A stretch of 64,000 nt of DNA from DASTCZ01 sp963704455 (GCA_963704455.1 OY969905.1:3224001-3288000); one strand, 5' to 3'; positions 40,001 to 49,858 are shown, counted from the stretch's first letter. A program made the numbers and translations. Notes: generated by a model not told the origin, from the letters alone.

Positions 40001-41848
40001 CTATTGTTTCGGCACAATCGGAGGCGGCGGCACCAGCGGCAGCTTGCGCATTTCGCCGCGCGCCTCGCGTCCCTCGACATCCTCAAACAACAATGACGGC
40101 GCCGTGACGGTTGAAGGCGCGCAGTTCGCCGCGGTACCGAATGGCGCGAGCGCCGTTCCGGCAAACCCCGGTTCCTGGCTTTGCGCGTAGGAAAACAGGC
40201 TTGCGTCATTGCCGATGCCGCTCGCATCGCGCAACATCCGCAGATTCATTCCCTGCAGGTGGCCCGGTCGGAGTAACTCCTCCGTTCCATCGGCGACGCT
40301 CACTTTATAGACGACCAGCGGCACGCGCTCGCCGCCCGAGAGGCCCTCGACCATGCCCGACAATTCTTCCTGAAATTCATCCGACCGGCTGTTTCCGATG
40401 GCGGGGTTATCCATCTCACGTACGAGCAGGCACCACTGCTTTCCTTCCTGTTTGCACAGATCCAGAAATTTCTTTTTCAAATCCGCGGGAGACGTACCGT
40501 TACTCGACCGGAAAAAGAGATTGCTGTTCGTTGCGTGGAAGTCGCCGAGAAAAATGTTCCGGCCATGGCCGTTCGACAGATTGAAATCGGGCCCCGGGCG
40601 CCGCGACATCAGAAGATTGCGGAGCATCCCGGCTTCCACGAGGGTGATCCGTTGCGTCGGCACGGCTTCATCGTCAATGGCGTAGGATCCCGGAAGCGGC
40701 CGGCCTTGCGCGTCCGTTGCGCCGGGATCGTCCACCAGCGAAGCATCCGCGGGAAGGACTCGTGTTCCGAGCCTTCCCATCCACTCGCTGCGGCTCCCGA
40801 GCGCTTCCATCTGCGCATCAATTTCCGGACTCGTAGAAAGCGGCCCCCGCGATCCGGAAATGGACGCGGCGAGCATTTGTGAGAGCAACGAAGCGGCTGC
40901 GTGCGACTCAAAGAGCACCGGCCCCGTGTACGCGGGCATGGGAACCGCCTTGCGGATCATCATCAACTGCGTTGCGCGCGACTGGAGTTGTTGCGCCACC
41001 TCCACCGCGCCGGGCAGCCCATCCGGCCGCGCCGCGTAAGCAGTGTAGAAGTGATGCATGGGTACGCCGTCCGGCCCTTGCGTTTCCATGGTGGCTTCAA
41101 TCGCGGCGATAGTGCGGCTCTTGCGTACCTGCGTCCCCTCCGTGTTCATCACATAATAGGTCTCGTAGATAATCGTGTACTTCACTTGCCCGGTGTAGAG
41201 GTCGGAGAAGGGGCGCAACGCGGCCGTCGCCTGCTTGGCCTCCTGCTCCCAGTTGCGACTGGTCCAATCGGGCGAAACGCGCGCGTTCACAATATCCACC
41301 GGCTTTTCCTTTGAAAAATCGGCTACTTCCGGCGGCTTGGATAAACTGTGCAAATATCCCAGCTTCTGCCCCATGTTCGAGATCGCTTCCTTGTAGGCCT
41401 GGTCCGTCGCGATCCACAAATCCTGGCGCAGGGAGTTGTAGTCTCCATCCACGCCGACCTGACCCGCCGATCCAAGAAAGCCTGTGAATGGCGAGCCCGA
41501 AATAAAATTGGAACTATCCAACTGATAGTTGCCCATGCGGACGTCAACATCCATGAACCGGTTGTGAGCGATGGTGCTGGAAACCAGCGCTCCGAAGGAG
41601 GCCGTGATCACGCGCTCATCGAGATCAACCAACCGGTATTGGATGAAGTAGGGCTTGCCTGAGTCCGGCATTTCCAGCCGCGTACGCGATCGCTCCATTT
41701 CGTCATGCATCGCCTTCAAAGTTTGATCCGCGTCGGCCGGTGGCCACTGTTGCGCGAGGAGGCCCATTGCGAATGCGGAGCAAGAAAGTGCTGCGCCGAT
41801 GGTGATGCGGTGAATGACCGTCATTTTTGATGGCGTTGTTAATGTCAT
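40001..41848 (-). CDS. Exported TldE/PmbA-like protein lacking the metal site
   Basis: 615 residues. Signal peptide (residues about 9-32, ending LLAQQ). The C-terminal half has the TldD/TldE fold landmarks: GPVLFESHAAASLLSQML, DDEAVPTQRITLVEAGMLRNLLMSRRP (in part) and a SNGHGR segment. The HExxxH zinc motif is replaced by FESHAA, so this is the TldE-like, non-catalytic partner. ATG 41848 overlaps the stop of the upstream TldD-like gene (ATGA). Last in a four-gene operon. A proline-rich tail (PLVPPPPIVP) ends the protein. Confidence 0.75.
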   Translation of the reverse strand: MTLTTPSKMTVIHRITIGAALSCSAFAMGLLAQQWPPADADQTLKAMHDEMERSRTRLEMPDSGKPYFIQYRLVDLDERVITASFGALVSSTIAHNRFMDVDVRMGNYQLDSSNFISGSPFTGFLGSAGQVGVDGDYNSLRQDLWIATDQAYKEAISNMGQKLGYLHSLSKPPEVADFSKEKPVDIVNARVSPDWTSRNWEQEAKQATAALRPFSDLYTGQVKYTIIYETYYVMNTEGTQVRKSRTIAAIEATMETQGPDGVPMHHFYTAYAARPDGLPGAVEVAQQLQSRATQLMMIRKAVPMPAYTGPVLFESHAAASLLSQMLAASISGSRGPLSTSPEIDAQMEALGSRSEWMGRLGTRVLPADASLVDDPGATDAQGRPLPGSYAIDDEAVPTQRITLVEAGMLRNLLMSRRPGPDFNLSNGHGRNIFLGDFHATNSNLFFRSSNGTSPADLKKKFLDLCKQEGKQWCLLVREMDNPAIGNSRSDEFQEELSGMVEGLSGGERVPLVVYKVSVADGTEELLRPGHLQGMNLRMLRDASGIGNDASLFSYAQSQEPGFAGTALAPFGTAANCAPSTVTAPSLLFEDVEGREARGEMRKLPLVPPPPIVPKQ

Positions 41849-43620
41849 TGCTTCACCCCTGGGTCATGCGCCGGGGGAGGCAGCACCGGCGGTTTGTCCG
41901 TGCCCCCCCTCTTCTTCTGCACTTCGAGTTCGCTCAGTATCATCATCGGTGCGGCGGCGGCCACCGGCACGGAACCGGATTCCGCGCCGCAATAGCCGTT
42001 GAAAACTTCCGTGGTATCTCCTGTCGCGACAATTTTTGTCAGGGAGATGAGTGGCGTGCTCACAGTGTCCACTCCACGAACAAGTTCATCCGGCCGCCCA
42101 TCGGGAAACACCTTGTAAACGACCAATGGTTCGAGTTGAAGTATCTGTGGTTGCCCGCGGCCCGTGAATGTGAATCCGCCGGCGATATCGTCAATCAAAA
42201 GCCCGAACGGCTTCCCCTGCTTTTTGATTTCCTCGACAAACATTTTCCGCAATTCCGCGTTGCTGACCGTCTTGCTGCTCTGCACGATCAGGTTTCCCTG
42301 CCGCGATTCGGGTTGCGCGCCAATTTGCCGCCGCCCGTGCCCGTTCGATTTCAGGAACTCTTTGAGCGGCTGCCGGGACATTTCAAAATTCCGCAAAATC
42401 CCGTGGTCCACCAGCAGGACGTGCTGAGATGGGATGCCTTCGTCGTCAAACGGATAGGACCCGAGCAGCACATCCTTGTTCAAGCGCGCCATCGTCGGGT
42501 CGTCCACAATGGTAATGAAATCCGGCATGATTTGTTGGCCGACCATTTTCGCAAACGTCTGCCCTTCGTTCGAATCTTTCTGGCGGAACCCTTCGTCGCG
42601 GTGGCCGAAAATTTCGTGGAAGAAAACCGCCGCGGCGCGTCCGGTGAGCATGGCCGGGCCCGCGAATGGTTCAACGAGCGGCGCTTTCACAAGGCCCTCG
42701 AGTTCGGCGCGCATGGTTTTTTCCGCGGCGAACACGGCCTCGTTTGTCGGCTGGTCTTTCGCGTCGACCCAGTCGAAGTTGTAGTAGCGGTCGAGGTCCA
42801 TGCCATCGGGCGCTTTGCCCTGGATGAAAAGTTCCAGCCGGTAACGCACCTGCCCGAATTGCAGCTTCGTCCCTTCGCTGTTCACCTGATACTGGTTTTC
42901 CGCGTTGGCCGTGAATGTAACGATGGAATTAATGATGTCGCTGGACTGGCGGAAATAGGCTGTGTAGTCGCGGACCTTCTGCTCCCACGGGCGGCGGTCA
43001 AGTTGAAGAGTTGCTTCGGCGCCATAGAAGGTGTGCGGCTGTTCCTGGGAAAAATCCGGCGCGCCCTCTTCGGGCGCCACTGCCTGGACTTCCTTGCTCG
43101 TATTGATCTTTACCATCGCTTCTGCTGCGGCGCGGTATTGCCGGTCGGTTTCCAACCAAATGGCGCGGCGCAACACGACGGCATCGTCTTCCACCGGCGC
43201 GGACACGCCGGGACTCGGTTGATACGCCGGCCCTCCGTTGCCGACCTTGTGCGTATTGTCGAGCGCGTAGCTTCCAACGCGCATGCGCACTTCCAGAAAT
43301 CGATTGAGATTTTCGGAGCTGTTCAGCAGAGCGCCATTCGAGCCCATCACCTCCGCCGCGCGCAATTGCGTGAGTATGTAACCGATATAGTAGGCGGGCG
43401 GTGAGGCCTTGCTCAGAATGGGCATGTTGCGGTCAAGTTCCGCGCTCATCGCCGCAATCATCGGCGAAGGCGGCGACTGCTGTTGCGGAGCGGGGCGCCG
43501 GGAATCCGGCTTGCGCGGCATCGCCTGCGTCGAAACGGAAAGTATGGAGAGGAAAATAGTTGCGAATAAAATTAGCGAGCGAAGCCGGGATGGAACGGGA
43601 TCATGTGCGGTCAAGTGCAT
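41845..43620 (-). CDS. Exported TldD-like metalloprotease
   Basis: 591 residues. An N-terminal signal or anchor helix (about 13-33) precedes a Pro/Gln-rich linker. The HEIFGH motif (residues 335-340) is the TldD zinc ligand set; the YPFDDEGIPSQHVLLVDHGIL region and SNGHGRRQIGAQPESRQGNL further match. Cytoplasmic TldD/TldE digests unfolded peptides and matures microcin B17 or the PQQ-like class; here both subunits carry export signals. The protein ends in a Pro-rich tail (PPVLPPPAHDPG). It lies 62 bp after the M16 pair and is translationally coupled to the TldE-like gene. Confidence 0.82.
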   Translation of the reverse strand: MHLTAHDPVPSRLRSLILFATIFLSILSVSTQAMPRKPDSRRPAPQQQSPPSPMIAAMSAELDRNMPILSKASPPAYYIGYILTQLRAAEVMGSNGALLNSSENLNRFLEVRMRVGSYALDNTHKVGNGGPAYQPSPGVSAPVEDDAVVLRRAIWLETDRQYRAAAEAMVKINTSKEVQAVAPEEGAPDFSQEQPHTFYGAEATLQLDRRPWEQKVRDYTAYFRQSSDIINSIVTFTANAENQYQVNSEGTKLQFGQVRYRLELFIQGKAPDGMDLDRYYNFDWVDAKDQPTNEAVFAAEKTMRAELEGLVKAPLVEPFAGPAMLTGRAAAVFFHEIFGHRDEGFRQKDSNEGQTFAKMVGQQIMPDFITIVDDPTMARLNKDVLLGSYPFDDEGIPSQHVLLVDHGILRNFEMSRQPLKEFLKSNGHGRRQIGAQPESRQGNLIVQSSKTVSNAELRKMFVEEIKKQGKPFGLLIDDIAGGFTFTGRGQPQILQLEPLVVYKVFPDGRPDELVRGVDTVSTPLISLTKIVATGDTTEVFNGYCGAESGSVPVAAAAPMMILSELEVQKKRGGTDKPPVLPPPAHDPGVKQ

Positions 43621-43682
43621 CTTCTTTCCGCTGGAGGATGACGCGAGTCCGCGGCGCAGCCATCGCGCGCCGCGTTCCAGAC

Positions 43683-45947
43683 TTATTGAGGTTTGACGAA
43701 ATAATTCGGGTTTGGATTCGTATTAATCTTCACTTCCTTGAGTTCGTCCTCTGAAAATTTCTGGCCGGCCCGCAAGGTGACGCGGTGAAACGGAAACTTC
43801 ATGCCCTGCACATCGCGATAGTCGGTCCAGACTTCGACGGTCTCCACCTTGGCCTGCTGAACTTCCTGAATATAGCGGACACCCATGACGAGCCCTGTCG
43901 CGGGATCAAGATAAGCGATGAATTGCAGCGTGCCCGCGGCAATGGCGAGCGCATCTGTTTTTTGTCCGGCGAAATCCCGCTGCCCGAGCGACTGCGCCTG
44001 GATTCCCCCACCCTGCTGCGCGGCCCGGAAAAGCCCCCATCCCCCGGCCAATAAAATGTTGCGAACGAATTCGATGGTTTGGATTTCGGCAACGGAAACG
44101 GCCCCTTGTCCACCCGGAAACTGAATCCACCCATCCTTCCCGTCAAAGGACTGCGTAAGCGTTCCACTGTCAGCCCCGCCGATGAAAACTTTCGTGTCAA
44201 GCCGCATGCGGTCCGGATAGAGAATAGTGAGTTTTCGAGTCGTCGCCGCCGGCTGAACCTGTCCAATGTCAACCATGCCAGCCGAGGCGCATTCAATGCT
44301 TTGCACATTTACAATCGCCGCGCCACCAGCCGCCTGGATGGCGCGAATCAATAGGGTCTTGCCCTGCGCGAGCGCCTCGGGCGTCGCAGGAGGTATTGGT
44401 TCCGGCTTGCGGCGCAGGCCGGGCAGGAGCACGTCGAGTTGCCCCGCCGGGATCTCGTCATAGCTTGCGTTCGGAAATTCCCTCTTCAATTCCTCGCGGA
44501 ACTGCGCGGCGTTTCCGGCCATCACGATGTCAAGCGACGCGGTCTGGTAATACTTCATCGCTTCCGCGTTGGCCTGCGCAAGCGTGACGCCGGAGATTCG
44601 TGACTGGTAAGTTTCGTTGAAGTCCGCGGGCAATCCGTAGTGCGCGACGGTCAGCACGCGGTTCACAACTTGTTCGGGCGTCTCGGTCTGGATCGGATAG
44701 ACGCCCATGAGATAGTCCTTCGCGAAACTGAGTTCTTCGGGCTTGAGATCCCCTTTGGACATCCCCTGAAGCAGGTTCGTGACGAGCCTTACGGCGTCCA
44801 TTGTCGCTTCCGTCCGCGTGAAGGTTGACGCCATCAGGCTGCCCGTCTCGAGGTGTGAATCAAATTCGCTATTCGCGCCGTAAGTCAGCCCCTTCTTGAT
44901 GCGGACTTCGGTGTTGAGCCGGCTGTTATAACTTCCACCGAAAATGCGATCGGCAACCAAGAGCGGAATGAAATCGGGATCGTTACGCCGGATGCCCAGC
45001 CTTCCAATGCGGATCTGCGTCTGCACAGCGTCTGGTTGGTCCACCACGTAAATGTGCATCCCGGTGCCCGCCCCGGCGGCGGCGTGGTTCTGAGCCGGGA
45101 CCGGATTGTTCTGCCATGCGCCAAAGAATTTTTCCGCGGCTGCAAAAGCCGCTTCGGGTGTGATGTCTCCGGCAAATGCCAGAAGCGCTTTGCCGGGTGA
45201 ATAGAAGGAATCGCGAAATGCAACCAGGTCATTGCCCGTAATCGCCTGGATCGAACCGGGCGTGCCTTCATTCGGCAGGCCGTACGGATGCATTCCATAA
45301 ACGACGCGTTGAAAAACTGTGGAGGCAAGGTAATCCGGGTCGTCATAGTTGATGCGGAGATTGGAAAGCGCTTGTTGGCGCTGCCGTTCCAGTTCGTCCT
45401 TCTGAAAACTCGCGTGTAATGTCACGTCGGAGAGCAAGTCCATCGCCATATCGAAATCCTTCTTCACGATGGTGATGGAGACAGATGTGCTGTCGTAGTC
45501 CGCGTTCGCTGAAAGCGACCCGCCGACAAAATCAATTGCTTCGGCAATCTGCTGCGCCGTGCGGGTGGGCGTCCCTTGTGCGAGCAGCCCGGCCGTCATT
45601 TCCGCGACTCCCGGCTTGCCTTCCGGATCGTTGACAGCGCCGGCGGAGGTCAGCACCAATCGCACCGTCATCGACGGCATGTCCGGTGAGCTGACGACAA
45701 ACACACGCATGCCATTCGCAAGTGTTTTCGCGGCGACGGGCGGGAAGTGATAGGGCTTTGCGGGCGTGCCGCCGGGCATTTGAGGCACGAGCTGTGCCGG
45801 CGCTGCTTGCGGCGCAGGCGCTTTTGCAGGCGGAAGTGCCTGCGGCAAACCAGTGAACGCGAATACTGTTATAACGGCAAACGACGCGATAATTCTCAGT
45901 GAGTGCTTCAAAGACCCGGCTCCTGAATTCATGCGGCTCGCGCTCAT
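43683..45947 (-). CDS. M16 peptidase-like, non-catalytic subunit with C-terminal LolA-like domain
   Basis: 754 residues. ATG 45947 overlaps the stop of the catalytic M16 gene. A signal peptide (about 15-35) and Pro/Ala-rich linker are followed by two M16 domains. The position of HxxEH reads GVAEMTAGLL, so the zinc site is lost, as in the inactive partner of heterodimeric M16 enzymes; the glycine-rich and R-Y type sites are kept in part. Residues about 520-754 are an additional beta-rich domain resembling outer-membrane lipoprotein carrier proteins (ECASAGMVDIG, MRLDTKVFIGG, GMKFPFHRVTLRAG). Confidence 0.8.
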   Translation of the reverse strand: MSASRMNSGAGSLKHSLRIIASFAVITVFAFTGLPQALPPAKAPAPQAAPAQLVPQMPGGTPAKPYHFPPVAAKTLANGMRVFVVSSPDMPSMTVRLVLTSAGAVNDPEGKPGVAEMTAGLLAQGTPTRTAQQIAEAIDFVGGSLSANADYDSTSVSITIVKKDFDMAMDLLSDVTLHASFQKDELERQRQQALSNLRINYDDPDYLASTVFQRVVYGMHPYGLPNEGTPGSIQAITGNDLVAFRDSFYSPGKALLAFAGDITPEAAFAAAEKFFGAWQNNPVPAQNHAAAGAGTGMHIYVVDQPDAVQTQIRIGRLGIRRNDPDFIPLLVADRIFGGSYNSRLNTEVRIKKGLTYGANSEFDSHLETGSLMASTFTRTEATMDAVRLVTNLLQGMSKGDLKPEELSFAKDYLMGVYPIQTETPEQVVNRVLTVAHYGLPADFNETYQSRISGVTLAQANAEAMKYYQTASLDIVMAGNAAQFREELKREFPNASYDEIPAGQLDVLLPGLRRKPEPIPPATPEALAQGKTLLIRAIQAAGGAAIVNVQSIECASAGMVDIGQVQPAATTRKLTILYPDRMRLDTKVFIGGADSGTLTQSFDGKDGWIQFPGGQGAVSVAEIQTIEFVRNILLAGGWGLFRAAQQGGGIQAQSLGQRDFAGQKTDALAIAAGTLQFIAYLDPATGLVMGVRYIQEVQQAKVETVEVWTDYRDVQGMKFPFHRVTLRAGQKFSEDELKEVKINTNPNPNYFVKPQ

Positions 45948-47350
45948 GGCCGCTCCTGTTGCTGCCCCGCTACCGGCGCTTTGGGCGGCTCGACAACCAA
46001 AATGGTGGCGTGCGTCGCTGTGAAATAATCACGCGCGACGCGCTGGATATCCGCCGCGGTCACTTTCAAATAGTTGGAAAGGTCGGTGTTCATCAGGCCG
46101 GCGTTCCTGCCGATCACGGCGTAGCGGCCAATCGCGTCGGCCTTTGCCTGCACGGTTTCGCGCCCGAGAATAAAACTGGCAATCTCCTGATTCCGCGCTT
46201 TGTCGAGTTCAGCCTGGGTGACGGGCGTATTTCTCATTGCTTCCAGGACGTCATGGATTTCCTTCTCGCCCTCCGCAGCAGTCTTCCCCTGGTTCATCAC
46301 CGCGACGGCAAAGAACAGGTTCGGGTCTTCAGTGAAATTTCCCGCGCCGAATACCTGCACGGCACTCTGGTCTTCATAAACAAGTTTCCTGTAAAGGCGG
46401 CTGCTTTCGCCGGCGCTCAAAATGTTGGATGCCAGCTCCAGCGCATAGGAATCCGCCGCAAACGCCGCTGGCATTTTGTACCCGATAACAACCGCGGGCA
46501 GCGGCGAATTTGGATAAGATTGCGACAACCGCCGCTCGACGGTTTGTGCCGGTTCAGGCGTTGCGTTTCTCGGGATCGGCTGCGCAGGCTTTGGGATTCC
46601 ACCGAAATACTTCTGCGCCCAGGCCGTGGCCTGTTGCGTTGTGAAATCGCCGACAATCACCATCGTGGCGTTGTCCGGCCGGTAATAAGTGTGGAAGAAA
46701 TCCTGTACGTCGGCGAGCGTTGCCTTGTCCAGGTCCTCCATGCTGCCGATTGTGGTGTGATGATATGGGTGGACGGTGAATGCCGCGGCGTACAGGTCCT
46801 CAATCACACGTCCGTATGGGACGTTGTCAACACGCACGCGCCGCTCTTCCTTCACAACTTCTCGCTCGGATTCAAAATTCGCCTGGTCAACATTCAGGCT
46901 GCCCAGCCGATCCGCTTCCAGCCACAGCACGCGCTCGAGGTAGTTATTCGGGAACGTCTCCCAGAAAACGGTCACGTCGTCCTGCGTGTCGGCGTTGTCC
47001 TGCCCGCCCATCGCCTCGATGATGCGCGAATGCTCCTCGGCGGGCACGTGCGCCGAGCCCTTGTACATCAGGTGTTCAAAGAGATGCGCGAAACCCGTGT
47101 GTCCCGGCCGCTCATCCCTTGAACCAACGTGGTACCACATCTGTAGATTGATTACTGGCGCCGCGTGGTCTTCCAGCATCACGATCCGCAGCCCGTTTGG
47201 CAGGATTTCCGTGACAATGTGCAACTGCGGCGGGCGAATCGACTGCGGTGCTTCTGGCGGCTTTTGACTTGCCGGCGCCTGCGCCAAAATTGCCGGCGCG
47301 ATCACGCACACGGCGCACAGAAATAGAACAACCCTCTTGAGCGGATTCAC
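45944..47350 (-). CDS. M16 zinc peptidase, catalytic subunit
   Basis: 468 residues. Signal peptide 1-23 (ending ILAQ). The inverted zinc motif HLFEH (89-93) lies in GHTGFAHLFEHLMYKGS, with the second glutamate in ESEREVVKEERR about 75 residues on. Two M16 domains follow (PGFAHL; YHHTTIGSMEDLDKATLADVQDFFHTYY). Family members cleave oligopeptides, often as heterodimers with a partner lacking the motif, which is encoded immediately downstream. The first gene of the peptidase operon. Confidence 0.9.
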   Translation of the reverse strand: MNPLKRVVLFLCAVCVIAPAILAQAPASQKPPEAPQSIRPPQLHIVTEILPNGLRIVMLEDHAAPVINLQMWYHVGSRDERPGHTGFAHLFEHLMYKGSAHVPAEEHSRIIEAMGGQDNADTQDDVTVFWETFPNNYLERVLWLEADRLGSLNVDQANFESEREVVKEERRVRVDNVPYGRVIEDLYAAAFTVHPYHHTTIGSMEDLDKATLADVQDFFHTYYRPDNATMVIVGDFTTQQATAWAQKYFGGIPKPAQPIPRNATPEPAQTVERRLSQSYPNSPLPAVVIGYKMPAAFAADSYALELASNILSAGESSRLYRKLVYEDQSAVQVFGAGNFTEDPNLFFAVAVMNQGKTAAEGEKEIHDVLEAMRNTPVTQAELDKARNQEIASFILGRETVQAKADAIGRYAVIGRNAGLMNTDLSNYLKVTAADIQRVARDYFTATHATILVVEPPKAPVAGQQQERP

Positions 47351-47582
47351 CCTTTCACCCCCCGAATCATTTCAAGCACTAGAAATCGCAGCGAAGCATG
47401 TTAGAAGCCCACGCCCCCGCCGTCAAGAAAACCACACCCTGCCACCCTAAAAACATTTGATGCACATATCACGGTTTGCGAATGCATTTGCCGCGCGAAA
47501 CGATCGCCAGTTCCATGATTGGGCACGTCTTTCGGCCGGGTACCTTGCATGCGCCACAACTGGGCGCGACAATTTTATTACC

Positions 47583-47975
47583 ATGCGAATTCTCTTAAGT
47601 CTCTTCCTAACCGCAGCGCTGGGCCTGGGTACTTACTATATCTACTTGAAACACGCCTCCCCCGGAGGCCCCGGCACGCTTCCCACTGATGTCATCAGCA
47701 CCACCGGCGTCGAAATGGATCTCAACGGCATCGCGCAAGCCGAGCGCAATTACAACGCGCAAAATGGCTCCTACGCCACGATGGACGAATTGCTTTCAAG
47801 CGGCGCCCTTACCGTGGCGAAACCGGGCCGCAACGGCTACACATACACACTTGATGCCGCGACAACCGGCTTCACTGTGACGGCCAAATGGAGCCCCGCA
47901 AATCCGCAACAGGCCAGCCTCCACTACCCGACTTTTGTCGTTGATCAGACGATGCAGATCCGCCAGATACAGTAG
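47583..47975 (+). CDS. Small exported type IV pilin-like protein
   Basis: 130 residues from ATG 47583. A hydrophobic N-terminal segment (residues 3-21) is followed by a domain with EMDLNGIAQAERNYNAQNGSYATMDELLSSGAL, which resembles the C-terminal globular part of type II secretion pseudopilins and pilins (alpha helix, then 'N-G-S-Y' turn and a beta sheet). No prepilin peptidase cleavage motif G/(F,M)-T-x4-E is visible. Divergent from the M16 operon across 232 bp that show nothing else. Function not assigned. Confidence 0.55.
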   Translation: MRILLSLFLTAALGLGTYYIYLKHASPGGPGTLPTDVISTTGVEMDLNGIAQAERNYNAQNGSYATMDELLSSGALTVAKPGRNGYTYTLDAATTGFTVTAKWSPANPQQASLHYPTFVVDQTMQIRQIQ

Positions 47976-47994
47976 GACACTTTTATTTGCGCGC

Positions 47995-48192
47995 CTAAGG
48001 CGTGCGCTTCTGATCAGCTACCGTTATGCCTGCTTCGGCGTAATTCGTTGGCGGCACATCCAGAAACGCAACGTGGATGTTCTCGCGTTTTGCGCGCCCG
48101 TCCTGTTCGAGCGTTTCTGTAATCCGCCGTGCGATCTTCCGTTTCTGCTCCGGCGTCCTGCCTTCGACCCAGGTCACTTGTACATGCGGCAT
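47995..48192 (-). CDS. 4-oxalocrotonate tautomerase-family protein
   Basis: 65 residues from ATG 48192. After Met removal the N-terminal residue is proline (MPHVQVTW), the catalytic base of the tautomerase superfamily. VEGRTPEQKRKIARRITETLEQ, and VAFLDVPPTNYAEAG, follow the 4-OT fold. Homologues isomerise enols or act as dehalogenases; the natural substrate here is unknown. It overlaps no gene and lies convergent with the pilin-like gene. Confidence 0.8.
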   Translation of the reverse strand: MPHVQVTWVEGRTPEQKRKIARRITETLEQDGRAKRENIHVAFLDVPPTNYAEAGITVADQKRTP

Positions 48193-48311
48193 TTTGAGTT
48201 GCCTCGATTGGAAATTGGCGCAGTTTGCTGAGCCACTTCGCGCCGCCATGAATTCTAACGAATGCGCGGTGCTTTGTCCGTTGGACGCTTTACGGTATTC
48301 TTCCCACACGC

Positions 48312-49586
48312 ATGCATGACCTTGGCTATTTCCGGGAACATCTCGAACTCTTCGAGCAGATGGCGCGCAATCGCAATGTGGCGCTCGATTTCGACGGCTT
48401 TCGCGCGCTCGACCGCGAGCGCCGCCATTGCATCAAGGCTGTGGAGCTCTTAAAAGCCGAGCGCAACAAAGCGAGCGATGAGGTTGCCCGCCGCAAAAAA
48501 GCAGGCGAGGATGCGGTTCCGCTGCTCACGGAGATGAAGCTCGTCGCGGAAAAAATCGCTTCGCAAGATGCGCATGCCGCCGCGCTGGACGCGCGCCTGC
48601 GTGAATTCATGCTCACCGTGCCGAACATGCCGCACAGCTCCGTCCCCGTCGGGCGAGACGCCAGCGCAAACGTTGAAGTCCGCCGATGGGGCGCGCCGCC
48701 AAAATTTGATTTCACTCCCAAGCCGCATTGGGAGCTGGGCGAAAGCCTCGGCATTCTCGATTTGCCCGCCGCTGTAAAAATGTCCGGCGCCCGTTTTGCG
48801 CTTTACCGCGGCGCAGGTGCGCGCCTTGAACGTGCCCTTGCAAATTTTTTCCTCGACGTTCACACGCGCGAACACGGCTATACGGAGATCCTGCCGCCAT
48901 TCATTGTGAATACTGCATCTTTGATTGCCGACGGCAAGCTTCCGAAATTTGCCGGTGACATGTTTCATCTCGAAGGCACGGATCTATGGTTAACGACGAC
49001 TTCGGAGACCGAGCTGACGAATTTATTTCGCGACGAAACCCTCGACGCTGACAAATTGCCGATCAAGCTTTGCGCCTGGACGGCCTGCTTCCGCTCTGAA
49101 GCGGGCGCCGCCGGAAAAGACACTCGCGGCATCAAGCGCCAGCATCAATTCCAAAAAGTTGAAATTTTCAAATTCACGCATCCGGAGAAGAGCTACGAGG
49201 AGCACGAATCGCTCGTGCGCGATGCGGAAGACTTGCTGCAGCGCCTCGGACTTCATTACCGCGTCATGTTGCTTTGCACTGGCGACATGGGCTTCGCATC
49301 TTCCAAGACCTATGACATTGATGTGTGGCTCCCTTCCGCAAATGAGTTCATGGAAATTTCTTCCTGTTCCAATTGCGAATCGTTTCAGGCTCGCCGCGCG
49401 GGAATCCGCTTCAAGCCCAAAGCAGGAAAGACCGAATTTCTCCACACATTGAATGGCTCCGGCCTTCCCATCGGCCGAACTTGGCTCGCCATTCTCGAAA
49501 ACTTCCAGCGGAGCGACGGCAGTGTCGCGATCCCTGAAGTTTTGCAGTCTTTTATGGGTACGGACCGGATTGTCCCGCAACGCTGA
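48312..49586 (+). CDS. serS: Seryl-tRNA synthetase
   Basis: 424 residues. N-terminal coiled-coil arm (about 30-100, rich in Lys/Glu/Ala), then the class II core: motif 2 (FRSEAGAAGKDTRGIKRQHQF, in part) and motif 3 (LNGSGLPIGRTWLAILENFQ). TSETELTNLF binds serine and ATP. It charges tRNA-Ser, and in selenium-using bacteria also tRNA-Sec, the precursor for selenocysteine. That links it functionally to the UGA-containing gene at 18637 and selB. Confidence 0.96.
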   Translation: MHDLGYFREHLELFEQMARNRNVALDFDGFRALDRERRHCIKAVELLKAERNKASDEVARRKKAGEDAVPLLTEMKLVAEKIASQDAHAAALDARLREFMLTVPNMPHSSVPVGRDASANVEVRRWGAPPKFDFTPKPHWELGESLGILDLPAAVKMSGARFALYRGAGARLERALANFFLDVHTREHGYTEILPPFIVNTASLIADGKLPKFAGDMFHLEGTDLWLTTTSETELTNLFRDETLDADKLPIKLCAWTACFRSEAGAAGKDTRGIKRQHQFQKVEIFKFTHPEKSYEEHESLVRDAEDLLQRLGLHYRVMLLCTGDMGFASSKTYDIDVWLPSANEFMEISSCSNCESFQARRAGIRFKPKAGKTEFLHTLNGSGLPIGRTWLAILENFQRSDGSVAIPEVLQSFMGTDRIVPQR

Positions 49587-49722
49587 TCGCTCCATTTCCA
49601 AGCCGCCAGCATTTCCGTAACTCCTTATCAGTCAACAACATACAGGCCATTTCCCCTTCCGGCTGGCAAGCCAAAAGCATGCAAATCCCCCCTCCGGCGC
49701 AATTTGCTACTTCCCATCCTCA

Positions 49723-49751
49723 TTGACTGTCTGGTGTACCTTGACTAAACT
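49723..49751 (+). promoter_or_regulatory. Predicted promoter of the glutamate dehydrogenase gene
   Basis: TTGACT (49723-49728) and TAAACT (49746-49751) with a 17-bp spacer. About 100 nt of GC-rich leader follows before the ATG at 49859; no known riboswitch pattern was recognised in it. Confidence 0.5.
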
Positions 49752-49858
49752 GCGCCCCATGTAAGTCCCGCTATCGCAAGGGGAAGCGGCCATCAAGATC
49801 GTGCGCGGAAGGCCGAGTTGGCAGGATTAATGCCGGCAACACTAGGGAGAGACGACTG

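Noticed and set aside
41827..43404. 525-codon plus-strand open frame
   Set aside because: It lies antisense to the TldD-like gene, which has a clear zinc motif and signal peptide; the plus-strand translation has no recognisable domain.
45899..47122. 407-codon plus-strand open frame
   Set aside because: It is antisense to the catalytic M16 peptidase gene and lacks any family signature.
49752..49858. Riboswitch in the gdhA leader
   Set aside because: The 100-nt GC-rich leader has small hairpins but no pattern of a known riboswitch class such as glutamine or glycine.
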